NCBI GenBank assembly: GCA_937935075.1
Contig: CALGYB010000030.1
Span: forward strand, 1 to 64,000
Length of the DNA stretch: 64,000 bases
Direction of reading: 5' to 3'
From: an uncultured Roseiflexus sp.
Lineage (GTDB): Bacteria; Chloroflexota; Chloroflexia; Chloroflexales; Roseiflexaceae
This document shows, piece by piece, positions 30,348 through 39,410 of this stretch. A model generated the notes under the pieces. It did not search any database. It saw nothing but the letters and a program-made list of their open reading frames with translations, and was not told the DNA's origin. Both the position numbers and the translations under genes were made by a program. How positions within the stretch are numbered: position 1 is the first letter of the stretch; each line of letters opens with the position of its first letter.

Positions 30348-32399
30348 ATGACACACGTGCTCCATCAGGTCTCCGCGTCCGAAGGCTGTCGCGTGCCGGA
30401 TCAACTGTATACCCACCTCCACCTGATCGAGGCGATCGGTCAACCGCTCGTGGTCACCGATTGTTCTGGCATCATTGTGTACTGGAACGCAGCGGCAGAA
30501 ACCGCCTTTGGCTGGCGTCGGGAAGAGATGCTTGGCAGGGTCGTCACATCCCTGTCGGATCACACCGGCTGGCGGCGCAGAGTGTCGCGCGCGCTCGATG
30601 TGGTTGTGCGGGAAGGGCAGTGGCGCGGCGAACTGCTCGTCGAGCGCAGCGATGGCGCCGAAGCGACAGTGCTGGTCGATGCGAGGCGCTGGCGCATCGA
30701 ACAGGAAGACGCTGAATTCATCATTGGCGTTGCCGTTGACATCAGTGCTCAAAAGCGTGTTGAGGCGCGATTGCGGCATCGCGTGGCGGTCCAACGCCAG
30801 CGTACCATCAACCTTCAGCAGCGTCTGAAGCAGCAACTGACCGATGTGCGCCTGGCGAATCACATGCTGAGTCGCGAGATTGCCGAGCGTATCAGCGCCG
30901 AGCAGAAACTGCGTTTCCACGCAACCCTGCTCGCTGCCGTCAGCCAGGCCGTGATTGCCACCAACCTTTCGAGCGAAATCATCTACTGGAGCCGGTCGGC
31001 CGAACGCATCCTCGGGTGGAGCGAAACAGACATGATCGGTCGTTGTGTCTTCGATCTGGTGGCTGAGCCACACGATCATGCACTGATCGCAGAGATGCGC
31101 GCGACTGTTGCTGCCGGTCGAACATGGGAGGGTGAGTTTACCCTGCTGCGGCGCGATGGAACGACCTTTCCTGCGTCTGTGACCGTGGCGACGATCTACG
31201 ATGAGCAACAGCAACGAAGCGGTTCAATCGGCGTTATCAGTGATATAACCGAGCGCAAACGCGACCGGAAGGCGCTGGCGGACGCCAATGTGCGCCTTCA
31301 GCAGATGAATGCCGATCTGCAGTTGAGTCGTGATCTGCTGTACACCATCGTGAACAACCTCGATGATGCACTGGCATTGATCGATGGTCATGGCGTCATT
31401 CAGGCGACCAATCGTCAGTTTGCCCGCTTTTTTGAGATGCTGCCGGACGCGCTTCCTGGCAAGCCGTGTCATGAGGTATGTCCGGCAATTGCGCCGATTG
31501 TCTCACGCACTCTTGTCAGCGGACTCAAAGCGTCGGGACGGGTGCAGGTGCAGCTTTCATCAGGCGCGGCGGTCATTCTGGACATTCACAGCATTCCCCT
31601 GAGCGATGCCGATGAGTCGCGGCGGGTTGTGCTGCGTCTGGTGGATATCACCGAACATTTGCAACTGGAGGCGATCATGCGCCAGAATGAGCGTCTGGCG
31701 ACAACCAGTCGTCTGGCAGCAATCGTGGCGCATGAGATCAACACGCCGTTGCAATCGATTCAGAATTGTCTGTACCTGTTGCGCTCGAAGGGCGCGGCAC
31801 AATCGGCGGAGTTTCTCGATCTGCTCAGCGACGAGATCTGTCGGGTATCAGGGCTGCTGCGGCGTCTGCTCGATCTCCATCGCCCCGGTGATGGCTCGAT
31901 TGAACTGATCGACTGCAATGCCGTGATCGAGCGGGTGCTCCTGTTGCTCGGCAGCACCCTGGCAGGCAACGGTATCCGTGTCGAGCGATCACTGGCGCAG
32001 TCGCTGCCGCAGGTGTCGGGGCAGCGTGATGCACTGATACAGGTGGTGCTCAACCTGGTGCTGAACGCTGTCGATGCGATGCCGTATGGCGGCGTCTTGC
32101 ACGTTATGACTCGCGTGGCGGAGACTTCTGAACGATCATCGATGCCATGGGTGCAGATCATAATCGCAGATACCGGTCCAGGGATCGCATCCGATCTGCA
32201 AGAACGGATTTTTGACCCGTTCTTTACCACGAAGCCGCATGGATCAGGATTGGGTCTGACGGTCAGCCGACAACTCGTCGAGCAGCACGGCGGATCGCTG
32301 TGGGTCGAAAGCGTTTCCGGCGGCGGCGCCACCTTCATCGTGAGGCTTCCGGCGACAGATGCAGCGGAACGACTCAGACTCATCGCTGATAGCGAATGA
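30348..32399 (+). CDS. PAS-domain sensor histidine kinase
   Basis: Multiple PAS modules (SGIIVYWNAAAETAFGWRREEMLGR), HisKA AAIVAHEINTPLQSIQNCLYLL, HATPase DTGPGIASDLQERIFDPFFTTK. Confidence 0.93.
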   Translation: MTHVLHQVSASEGCRVPDQLYTHLHLIEAIGQPLVVTDCSGIIVYWNAAAETAFGWRREEMLGRVVTSLSDHTGWRRRVSRALDVVVREGQWRGELLVERSDGAEATVLVDARRWRIEQEDAEFIIGVAVDISAQKRVEARLRHRVAVQRQRTINLQQRLKQQLTDVRLANHMLSREIAERISAEQKLRFHATLLAAVSQAVIATNLSSEIIYWSRSAERILGWSETDMIGRCVFDLVAEPHDHALIAEMRATVAAGRTWEGEFTLLRRDGTTFPASVTVATIYDEQQQRSGSIGVISDITERKRDRKALADANVRLQQMNADLQLSRDLLYTIVNNLDDALALIDGHGVIQATNRQFARFFEMLPDALPGKPCHEVCPAIAPIVSRTLVSGLKASGRVQVQLSSGAAVILDIHSIPLSDADESRRVVLRLVDITEHLQLEAIMRQNERLATTSRLAAIVAHEINTPLQSIQNCLYLLRSKGAAQSAEFLDLLSDEICRVSGLLRRLLDLHRPGDGSIELIDCNAVIERVLLLLGSTLAGNGIRVERSLAQSLPQVSGQRDALIQVVLNLVLNAVDAMPYGGVLHVMTRVAETSERSSMPWVQIIIADTGPGIASDLQERIFDPFFTTKPHGSGLGLTVSRQLVEQHGGSLWVESVSGGGATFIVRLPATDAAERLRLIADSE

Positions 32400-32437
32400 G
32401 ACAGGCATAATGCACACGTATCTGAAAGAGCAAGGTC

Positions 32438-33229
32438 ATGGTGCGGGGGTACGGTCGGGTTCTCCTCGTTGAGGACGATCATGCAGCATTGATGTCACTG
32501 CGTCGCATTCTGGAAAGCGCTGGCTACCATGTCGTGGCCGTCGCCGATGGTGAAACTGCGTGTCAACACCTGGAGGATATCGGCGGTGACTACGATGTCG
32601 TGCTGACCGATCTGCGCATGAACGATGTCAATGGTCTGGAAGTGTTGCGTGCCGCACGGCGGCTGCCGGATCCGCCGGAGGTTGTGTTGTTGACCGGTTA
32701 CGGGACGCTCGGCACCGCGATCGAAGCGTTGCGCGCCGGCGTATACGATTATCTGCTCAAACCGTGCAAGCCGGATGAACTCCTGTGCGCCATCGAGGGG
32801 GCCATGCGGCGCCGCTATGACTCTGCGCTGCACCGCGCGGTTTTGCATGAGCGGACGCATGGGGTCGAGTCCCAAGATGAACGTGTCATTCTTGAGCAGG
32901 TGCGCTACCTGCGGGTGGGTGAACTGCTGATTGATCGTCTCAATCGGCGCGTTCTGTTTAGAAGCAGGGTGATCCAGGTCACGCCGACCGAGTATGAATT
33001 GTTGTGTTGCCTGGCAGAAGCGCGTGGTCAGGTTCTGACGTTTCGCGAAATCGTGCAGCGCGCCTACATCGATTCGTATGCTATTTCCGACGACGAAGCC
33101 CAACAATTGCTCAAAACCCATATTCACAATCTGCGGCATAAGATCGATCCGGCGTACATTATCAATGTGCGGGGCGTCGGGTATCGCCTGACCGATCCCC
33201 GGACGTTGCACCGTCGCTTTGAACGGTGA
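32438..33229 (+). CDS. OmpR-type response regulator
   Basis: RVLLVEDDHAALMSLRRILESAGYHV receiver; winged helix VTPTEYELLCCLAEARGQVLTFREIVQRAY...LRHKIDPAYIINVRGVGYRL. Confidence 0.92.
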   Translation: MVRGYGRVLLVEDDHAALMSLRRILESAGYHVVAVADGETACQHLEDIGGDYDVVLTDLRMNDVNGLEVLRAARRLPDPPEVVLLTGYGTLGTAIEALRAGVYDYLLKPCKPDELLCAIEGAMRRRYDSALHRAVLHERTHGVESQDERVILEQVRYLRVGELLIDRLNRRVLFRSRVIQVTPTEYELLCCLAEARGQVLTFREIVQRAYIDSYAISDDEAQQLLKTHIHNLRHKIDPAYIINVRGVGYRLTDPRTLHRRFER

Positions 33230-33360
33230 GTGAATGCTGCCCTTGCGGTATCGTGTTATACTGTTCAGGAAATAAGATGCCTGACTATTCGCTATTGGCA
33301 CAGGCTCTCGACACACACTGCTTGTCACTCATTGCGTATCGCTCATTACCGGTATAAGAG

Positions 33361-33948
33361 GTGTCTGTGCCGCGCACAATGCGCTCCGATGACTGGGACC
33401 GTCTGTTTGCGCCAAATGCTCCGAAGCGCGGCGGTCCGTTGCGTGCGTTTATCAATCTGATGCTGTTTGCTTTTCTGCTCGGAGCGCTGGCTCTCGGCGG
33501 AGTCTGGGTTGTTCGCGAGCGTCAGCAGCAGGCGGAACGCCTCGCCGCAACCGCAACCGCGTATGTTGGAACGGTCGTGCCGCAACTGACCAGCGTCGCC
33601 GGCGCGACGCAAACGGTCGAGGCGCAGGGCACGGCAACCCGTATCGCGTTGCGCACGGCAACGGCTCAGGTAGTCGCCAACCCGAGCGGCACGCCCGAGC
33701 CGGGCATTGGAAGCGGCGAAGTCGTTCGGGGCGGTAATTTGCGTCGGGAGCCGCGCGTTGCACCCGAAACGGTCGTCGGTCTGATCTATCCAGGGGACAG
33801 GATCACCTTCCTGGAGCGACGTGTGGTCGGCGATCAGGTATGGTTTCGGATACGGGTCGATCAAGCAGCAGCCGATCGGTCGGGAGAAGGGGTTCCCGCC
33901 GGAACGGAAGGATGGGCATCGGCGCTGCTGCTCTCAACACCTCCCTGA
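33361..33948 (+). CDS. Membrane-anchored SH3-like domain protein
   Basis: One TM helix then VRGGNLRREPRVAPETVVGLIYPGDRITFLERRVVGDQVWFRIRV. Confidence 0.75.
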   Translation: MSVPRTMRSDDWDRLFAPNAPKRGGPLRAFINLMLFAFLLGALALGGVWVVRERQQQAERLAATATAYVGTVVPQLTSVAGATQTVEAQGTATRIALRTATAQVVANPSGTPEPGIGSGEVVRGGNLRREPRVAPETVVGLIYPGDRITFLERRVVGDQVWFRIRVDQAAADRSGEGVPAGTEGWASALLLSTPP

Positions 33949-34002
33949 GACATCTCCTGTCGATCATTCATCGCACTACAACATCTGCCAGGAGACCTGC
34001 CA

Positions 34003-35307
34003 GTGACATCTGCTCTTACACTTGGTTGCATTCTGAACGACGCGCGTTTCACCTTCTGGTCGATTATGCGCCATGGTGTGCGGGCGCGTGCGGCAGAGCA
34101 CGGCGTAGCGGTCATTGATCAGGATGCCCCGACTGTCGAAGCGCAGATCGACATAGTTGCCGATCTGCTGCGGCGACGGGTGCATGCACTGATCCTGGGA
34201 CCGGCGCACGAGACTCGCGCTTTCGCGCAGCACCTCGAACTGGCACGCCTGGCGCGCATTCCGGTTATCGAGGTTGATGGCGGCATTCTCGAGGGGTATG
34301 TCAGCGCGACCGTTCGTTCCGATGAACGTCAGGGATTGATACGGATGGCAGAATTGCTCACGGCGCATCTGGGCGATCAGTTTCGTATCGCCCTGATCGC
34401 CGGTCCCCACAACCATCGCGCCGACATGCTTGCCGAGACGCTGAGTCGATGGCCCCGTGTGCAGGTTGTTGCGCAGGCGGTCGGCGATTGGACGCGCGAC
34501 AGCGGCAGGCGTCTGACGGAGGAATGGCTGCGCTCTGGCCAGCCGATAGACGCCATCTTTGCCGCCAATGATCCCATGGCGCTCGGCGCAATCGATGCGC
34601 TCAAGGCGCTGCATCTGACCGGAAATGTCGTGGTTGCCGGTTTTGATGGGCTGCCCGAGGCGTTGCGCGCGATTCACAACAACCATATGCTGGCGACCGT
34701 CAACCAGGACCCGTTGTGCATCGGTCGTCAGGCGGTCGATGTGGCGCTCCAGGCGGTGCACGGCGCTCCAATCGAGCGGCAGATTCTCACGCCTGGCGAA
34801 TTGATTACCCGCGACACTGTGACCGAGTCGGCGCTGCGCGCGCTCGATCTGCTCCCCGGCATGATGCGCGATTTTATCGAGAGCAATGCCGAACGACAGA
34901 AATTGCAGGAAGAAATCATCGCGGCACAGCGCTCGACCATTCGAGAATTGTCGACGCCGATCATCCCTGTTGACGAACGCACGCTCATCGTTCCGTTGAT
35001 CGGTGCGATCGACAGCACCCGTGCGATGCAGATGACTCAGTCGATCCTCGAAGCCATTGGCGAGCGGCGCGCCGACGATGTCATTATCGACATCACTGGC
35101 ATTGCCGTCATCGATACCGGCGTCGCCAATCATCTGGTGCAGACGGCGCAGGCTGCCGGTCTGCTCGGCGCACATGTGACCCTGGCGGGGATGTCGCCGG
35201 AGGTTGCACAGACCATTGTGCAACTGGGGGTCAAGCTTGGTCAGTTGACAACATGCAGCAACTTACAGGCAGCGTTGGAATTGGCGCGTCGCCGTCGCCG
35301 TCGGTAA
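34003..35307 (+). CDS. RsbR-like protein: LacI/periplasmic-binding-like sensor domain fused to STAS domain
   Basis: N-term LGCILNDARFTFWSIMRHGVRARAAEHGV ... IFAANDPMALGAIDALKALHLTGNVVVAGFDGLPEALRAI; C-term LSTPIIPVDERTLIVPLIGAIDSTRAMQMTQSILEAI...DITGIAVIDTGVANHLVQTAQAAGLLGAHVTLAGMSPEVAQTIVQLG. Confidence 0.88.
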   Translation: MTSALTLGCILNDARFTFWSIMRHGVRARAAEHGVAVIDQDAPTVEAQIDIVADLLRRRVHALILGPAHETRAFAQHLELARLARIPVIEVDGGILEGYVSATVRSDERQGLIRMAELLTAHLGDQFRIALIAGPHNHRADMLAETLSRWPRVQVVAQAVGDWTRDSGRRLTEEWLRSGQPIDAIFAANDPMALGAIDALKALHLTGNVVVAGFDGLPEALRAIHNNHMLATVNQDPLCIGRQAVDVALQAVHGAPIERQILTPGELITRDTVTESALRALDLLPGMMRDFIESNAERQKLQEEIIAAQRSTIRELSTPIIPVDERTLIVPLIGAIDSTRAMQMTQSILEAIGERRADDVIIDITGIAVIDTGVANHLVQTAQAAGLLGAHVTLAGMSPEVAQTIVQLGVKLGQLTTCSNLQAALELARRRRRR

Positions 35308-35361
35308 AAGCGGAGGCGTTGCATTGCAACGCCTCCCTATGATGGATATGTATATGCCATC

Positions 35362-36519
35362 CTACGCACCGCCGCTCACATCACGCGCCATCTGTGCGCG
35401 GCGCGCTTCCTGCTGGCGCTCAAGGTACGACAGCACCGCGTAGGCTTCGGAAATATCCTCGATGCTGACCAACCCCAGGTAGATTTCTCCTTCGTACACG
35501 GCGACGACGCGCGTCCCCTGGGCGCTCATCACCTGGCGCACCTCATCGAGGGTTGCGCTCGACGGGACGCGCACAAACTCGCGTTGCATGATGCCGGTGA
35601 CATACAGATCGCGTGTGTCGCTCGCCAGCGCCCGCAGCACATCTTCGCGCGTCACAATGCCAACCAGACGATGGTTCTGCATGACCGCGAAATCGGGTTG
35701 GTAGCTGGTCAGAATGTAATCGACGACTTTGCTTACACGGTCGCCAATGTCGAGGGTGAGAGCGTGACGGTTGTACGCATCGCCGACGCGCATGGTGTCG
35801 AGCATGGTGCGCGCCTGTCCCTCGGCATTCTCCTGACCTGCGCCGAGAAAGATAAACACAGCAACCAGCGCCAGCAGGAAGTTGCCGCTGATGATGCCCA
35901 GAATGCCCATCACGATGGCTATCCCCTGACCAAGGAACGTCGCAATGCGCGTGGCGCGGCGAAAGCCGATGATCATCGCCAGCACCGAACGCAGAATGCG
36001 CCCCCCGTCGAGCGGAAACGCCGGGATCATGTTGAAGATCACCAGCAGGATATTGGCCTGCAACAGCCAGAGCGTCAATCCCTGGATCGACGGCGCCGGA
36101 AACGCTCCCCGCCCGATCTCCAGGTTGTTAAGGTCAAAGATGCCAAACGCAACCGCCGTTCCGGTTGCCAGCAGCAGCACGGCGGCGATGATCACATTGA
36201 CCAGCGGCCCGGCGGCGGCGATGACCAGTTCGTGCCATGCTTTCGACGGGTTGCGCCCAAGCAACGCCAGACCGCCAAGCGGCAGCAGAATGATCTCGCG
36301 CACCGGTATGCCGAAAGCGCGTGCTGCAACGCCATGCCCTAATTCGTGCAGCGTCACGCAGAGAAACAGCAGCAGGATCAACAACGCGCCAAATGCTGCG
36401 CCAACCGCGCTATACGATACTCCGCCGGCAATTGCACCGAGAATGACGATCAGGAAGAACGTCAGGTGGATCTTAATATCGATGCCGGCGACCTGTGCAA
36501 TCCGAAATGACCATCTCAT
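35362..36519 (-). CDS. Site-2-protease-type M50 metalloprotease with CBS domains
   Basis: CVTLHELGHGVAARAFGI, FNMIPAFPLDGGRILRS, C-terminal paired CBS motifs. Confidence 0.93.
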   Translation of the reverse strand: MRWSFRIAQVAGIDIKIHLTFFLIVILGAIAGGVSYSAVGAAFGALLILLLFLCVTLHELGHGVAARAFGIPVREIILLPLGGLALLGRNPSKAWHELVIAAAGPLVNVIIAAVLLLATGTAVAFGIFDLNNLEIGRGAFPAPSIQGLTLWLLQANILLVIFNMIPAFPLDGGRILRSVLAMIIGFRRATRIATFLGQGIAIVMGILGIISGNFLLALVAVFIFLGAGQENAEGQARTMLDTMRVGDAYNRHALTLDIGDRVSKVVDYILTSYQPDFAVMQNHRLVGIVTREDVLRALASDTRDLYVTGIMQREFVRVPSSATLDEVRQVMSAQGTRVVAVYEGEIYLGLVSIEDISEAYAVLSYLERQQEARRAQMARDVSGGA

Positions 36520-36600
36520 AGTCCTTCTCCCACTGGATCAATTCCCGATAATCCCCAAGGCTATCCCACCCGCTCCAAAAACCTCTCATAATCCGGTACG

Positions 36601-37593
36601 TCATGCTACCCGATTTGGATCGATTACATACGACCACCAGTTATTGCTGACACCGAACGTCTCGCCGCCGACCCGCGGCAGATGACTGAGCCACCAGAGA
36701 TGATGGAGGCGCATATCGCCGCTGCCCCATTCCCGGCAATCGACCCAACGGGGGCGTCCTGGCATGTCGGGGAACGTCAGCCAATCATCGCAATAACTGA
36801 TGACCGGACGCGGGTTGCCCCAATCATAATCGCGCTCGGAGTTGGGGGCGAAATGCACATTGCCGCAGTGCGCCTGTCCGGGATGGGTTTTGTCGTAGCG
36901 CGTGAACACGTTCCACAGGTTCTGCTCCGGCGGATGCCCGGCAAACACGCGGCTCATGATCGACTCGACGCGGTGGCCGAAATTCTCCAGCATGCAATCA
37001 ACATCGCGCTCATAGTTGAATGCCATAATGACAAATCGTCTAGAGCAGTGGTCGGTGTTCGGCACCGGCGGCGAGTTGCACCAGAATGCGTCGCGCCCGA
37101 CCATCGTCGATTCATAATCGCCAGCATACGGAAAGGCGAAGAACCAGACCTCATCCATCTCGCCGCGTTCGTACCGCCCGATCAGGTCGAACGCCGCAAC
37201 CTGCGCCTCATAGTCGATCCGGTCGGGTTCGTGCATCCGGCGTGATCGCCAGGCTGCGACATAACTCTCGCCAGTGTAGCGAAACCCGTCGATCTTGCGC
37301 GGGAACCAGTCGGCGTCGATGCGTTCGACAATGCGATAACGCACATATCCGCCGCTCGCCTGTTCCAGATCGGCGATGTACTGACGCGCCAGGCGGTCCG
37401 GGTCGTTCCAGCCGAAAATCTCGGTCAGGCGGCGCCCGCCTTCAGACGCAACCGGCGGGTTGTGCACAATCATCAGCACGCGAGGAGAAACAGGTTCGAC
37501 CGGCAACGCCGGCGTCTGCGCCGGAAGCAAAGACGGTGAGGCGGAGCGAGGCGGACGTATGCTATTCAGAAAACGGCGCAGAACATCAAACAT
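36601..37593 (-). CDS. Conserved hypothetical protein
   Basis: Long uninterrupted ORF with protein-like composition; no family recognised. Confidence 0.7.
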   Translation of the reverse strand: MFDVLRRFLNSIRPPRSASPSLLPAQTPALPVEPVSPRVLMIVHNPPVASEGGRRLTEIFGWNDPDRLARQYIADLEQASGGYVRYRIVERIDADWFPRKIDGFRYTGESYVAAWRSRRMHEPDRIDYEAQVAAFDLIGRYERGEMDEVWFFAFPYAGDYESTMVGRDAFWCNSPPVPNTDHCSRRFVIMAFNYERDVDCMLENFGHRVESIMSRVFAGHPPEQNLWNVFTRYDKTHPGQAHCGNVHFAPNSERDYDWGNPRPVISYCDDWLTFPDMPGRPRWVDCREWGSGDMRLHHLWWLSHLPRVGGETFGVSNNWWSYVIDPNRVA

Positions 37594-37599
37594 TCAGGG

Positions 37600-37878
37600 T
37601 CAATCATCATTACCGGAGATGACGATCTGCGAACGAACCCCCAGCGCAGCAAGTTGCTGGAGACAGATAACGATATACTTGGCGGCGATGCGGCGCTCTT
37701 CTTCGGTGGTATCGAGCATGGGATCGTAGCCGGCCATCTGCGACTTCACGAAGAGGCCGTCAAGGATTTCCTGCTCGTCGGGAGTCAATGCATCCATGAT
37801 GGTTTCGCTCGCCTCCTGCTCAGTCGCAAACGCATCCCGCCAGCGTCGCGGCAGTTGCCAGAATCGGGCGCTTCTCAC
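37600..37878 (-). CDS. Hypothetical protein
   Basis: ORF directly upstream of and adjacent to 36601-37593 on the same strand; start may be internal (MDALTPDEQ). Confidence 0.5.
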   Translation of the reverse strand: MRSARFWQLPRRWRDAFATEQEASETIMDALTPDEQEILDGLFVKSQMAGYDPMLDTTEEERRIAAKYIVICLQQLAALGVRSQIVISGNDD

Positions 37879-38065
37879 CAGATACTATGAACTGTCGGCA
37901 TGCGTGTATAGTACCACAGTTTTGTGGCATATGCCGGTAGGCGATTGCATCAGATTGAGATGAGGACAGGAAACCGCATGCGCCAGAGATCGAATCCCGG
38001 CATGGCAGCGCACGCGCCGCGCACGTTGCGCGACGCATACCTGCAGAGACGCGCACCGACCACCA

Positions 38066-39118
38066 TTATGCGACTGACAGGCGAAACACGGTCGTATGCT
38101 GGTAGGCCTCGTCGGGATTGAGAACTATCGAAGGGAACTGCGGATGGTTCGGCGAATCGGGGAAGTGCTGGGTTTCCAGGCAGAGGGCGGCGTGTTTGGT
38201 CAGAACGTGACCGTTGCGCGCAGTGATGGCGCCGTCGAGGGAATTGCCGGTATACAGGTGAATGCCGGGATGGGTGGTCAGCACATCGAGCGCGCGCCCA
38301 CTCGCCGGATCGACCAGCCGCGCGGCATGGCACAATGCGCCGTCGGCGCCATCGATCACCCAGGTGTGATCATACCCCCCAAGCCCGTTGCGAAGTTGCT
38401 CATCATCGGCGTGGATGCGCGCGCCGATCAGGGTCGGCGTGGTGAAGTCCATGACCGTGCCACGCACGGCGCGAATCTCGCCGGTTGGGATGAGTGAGGC
38501 ATCGACCGGCAAAAAATGACCGGCGAACAACTGCATCTCGTGGTGCAGAATGTTCGCGGCGCCGCTCAGGTTGAAATAGGCGTGGTTCGTCAGATTGACT
38601 ACCGTTGCGCGGTCGGTCGTCGCGTGATAGTCGATGCGCAGCGCCCCCTCAGCAGTCAACGTATAGGTCACGGTCACGCTCAGATTCCCCGGATACCCCT
38701 CTTCGCCATCGCGGCTGAAGTACGTCAGTTCCAGCGCCGGTTCAGCCGCATCGGCGATAGGGCGCGCCTGCCAGATAACCTTATCGAAGCCGATGACTCC
38801 GCCGTGGAGATGGTGTGCGCCGTGGTTGCGCGCCAGGCGGTATGTTGTTCCGCCAAGCGAGAAGACGCCATTGGCGATCCGGTTGGCGACACGCCCGATC
38901 AGGCTGCCGATGTATGCCGGGTTGTTCAGGTAAGGCGCCAGGGTGTCAAAACCGACGACGACATCCCCCGGCCGTCCCTGCCGGTCTGGGGCGCGCAGTG
39001 AGACAAGTGCGCCGCCATAGGTGATGACCTGCGCTTCGATGCCTTGTGCGCCGCGCAACGTGAAGCGCTCGACGGTCTGACCATCAATCGATCCGAAGGG
39101 TTCGCGCGTGATGCTCAT
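38066..39118 (-). CDS. galM: Aldose 1-epimerase
   Basis: YIGSLIGRVANRIANGVFSLGGTTYRLARNHGAHHLHGG, NLTNHAYFNLSG, FPDSPNHPQFPSIVLNPDEAYQHTTVFRL. Confidence 0.95.
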   Translation of the reverse strand: MSITREPFGSIDGQTVERFTLRGAQGIEAQVITYGGALVSLRAPDRQGRPGDVVVGFDTLAPYLNNPAYIGSLIGRVANRIANGVFSLGGTTYRLARNHGAHHLHGGVIGFDKVIWQARPIADAAEPALELTYFSRDGEEGYPGNLSVTVTYTLTAEGALRIDYHATTDRATVVNLTNHAYFNLSGAANILHHEMQLFAGHFLPVDASLIPTGEIRAVRGTVMDFTTPTLIGARIHADDEQLRNGLGGYDHTWVIDGADGALCHAARLVDPASGRALDVLTTHPGIHLYTGNSLDGAITARNGHVLTKHAALCLETQHFPDSPNHPQFPSIVLNPDEAYQHTTVFRLSVA

Positions 39119-39410
39119 GAGTGCTCTCTGTGCAGTTGCTCAAAAAGGTTCCCTTATGAGGATCAACCGGATATGAGACAATCTCGTGATCGGCGTTGGC
39201 TGAGCCTGTCGAAGCCAACGCCGCATGCGCAAGCGTGTTCGTCTTGGTTGAGATTGATCTTCCTCATTAGAATCCAGACATTCGAGTCGGCGGTTCGCTG
39301 TCATCGTCAGGCGCGTCGGCGTGTTTACCGCAGCATCAGCCTGCCACGGGTTCAGCGAGGAGCAGCGGCGGCTGAAGCAACCTCCGGCATGTGGGGAGAT
39401 GGCTGCACCG

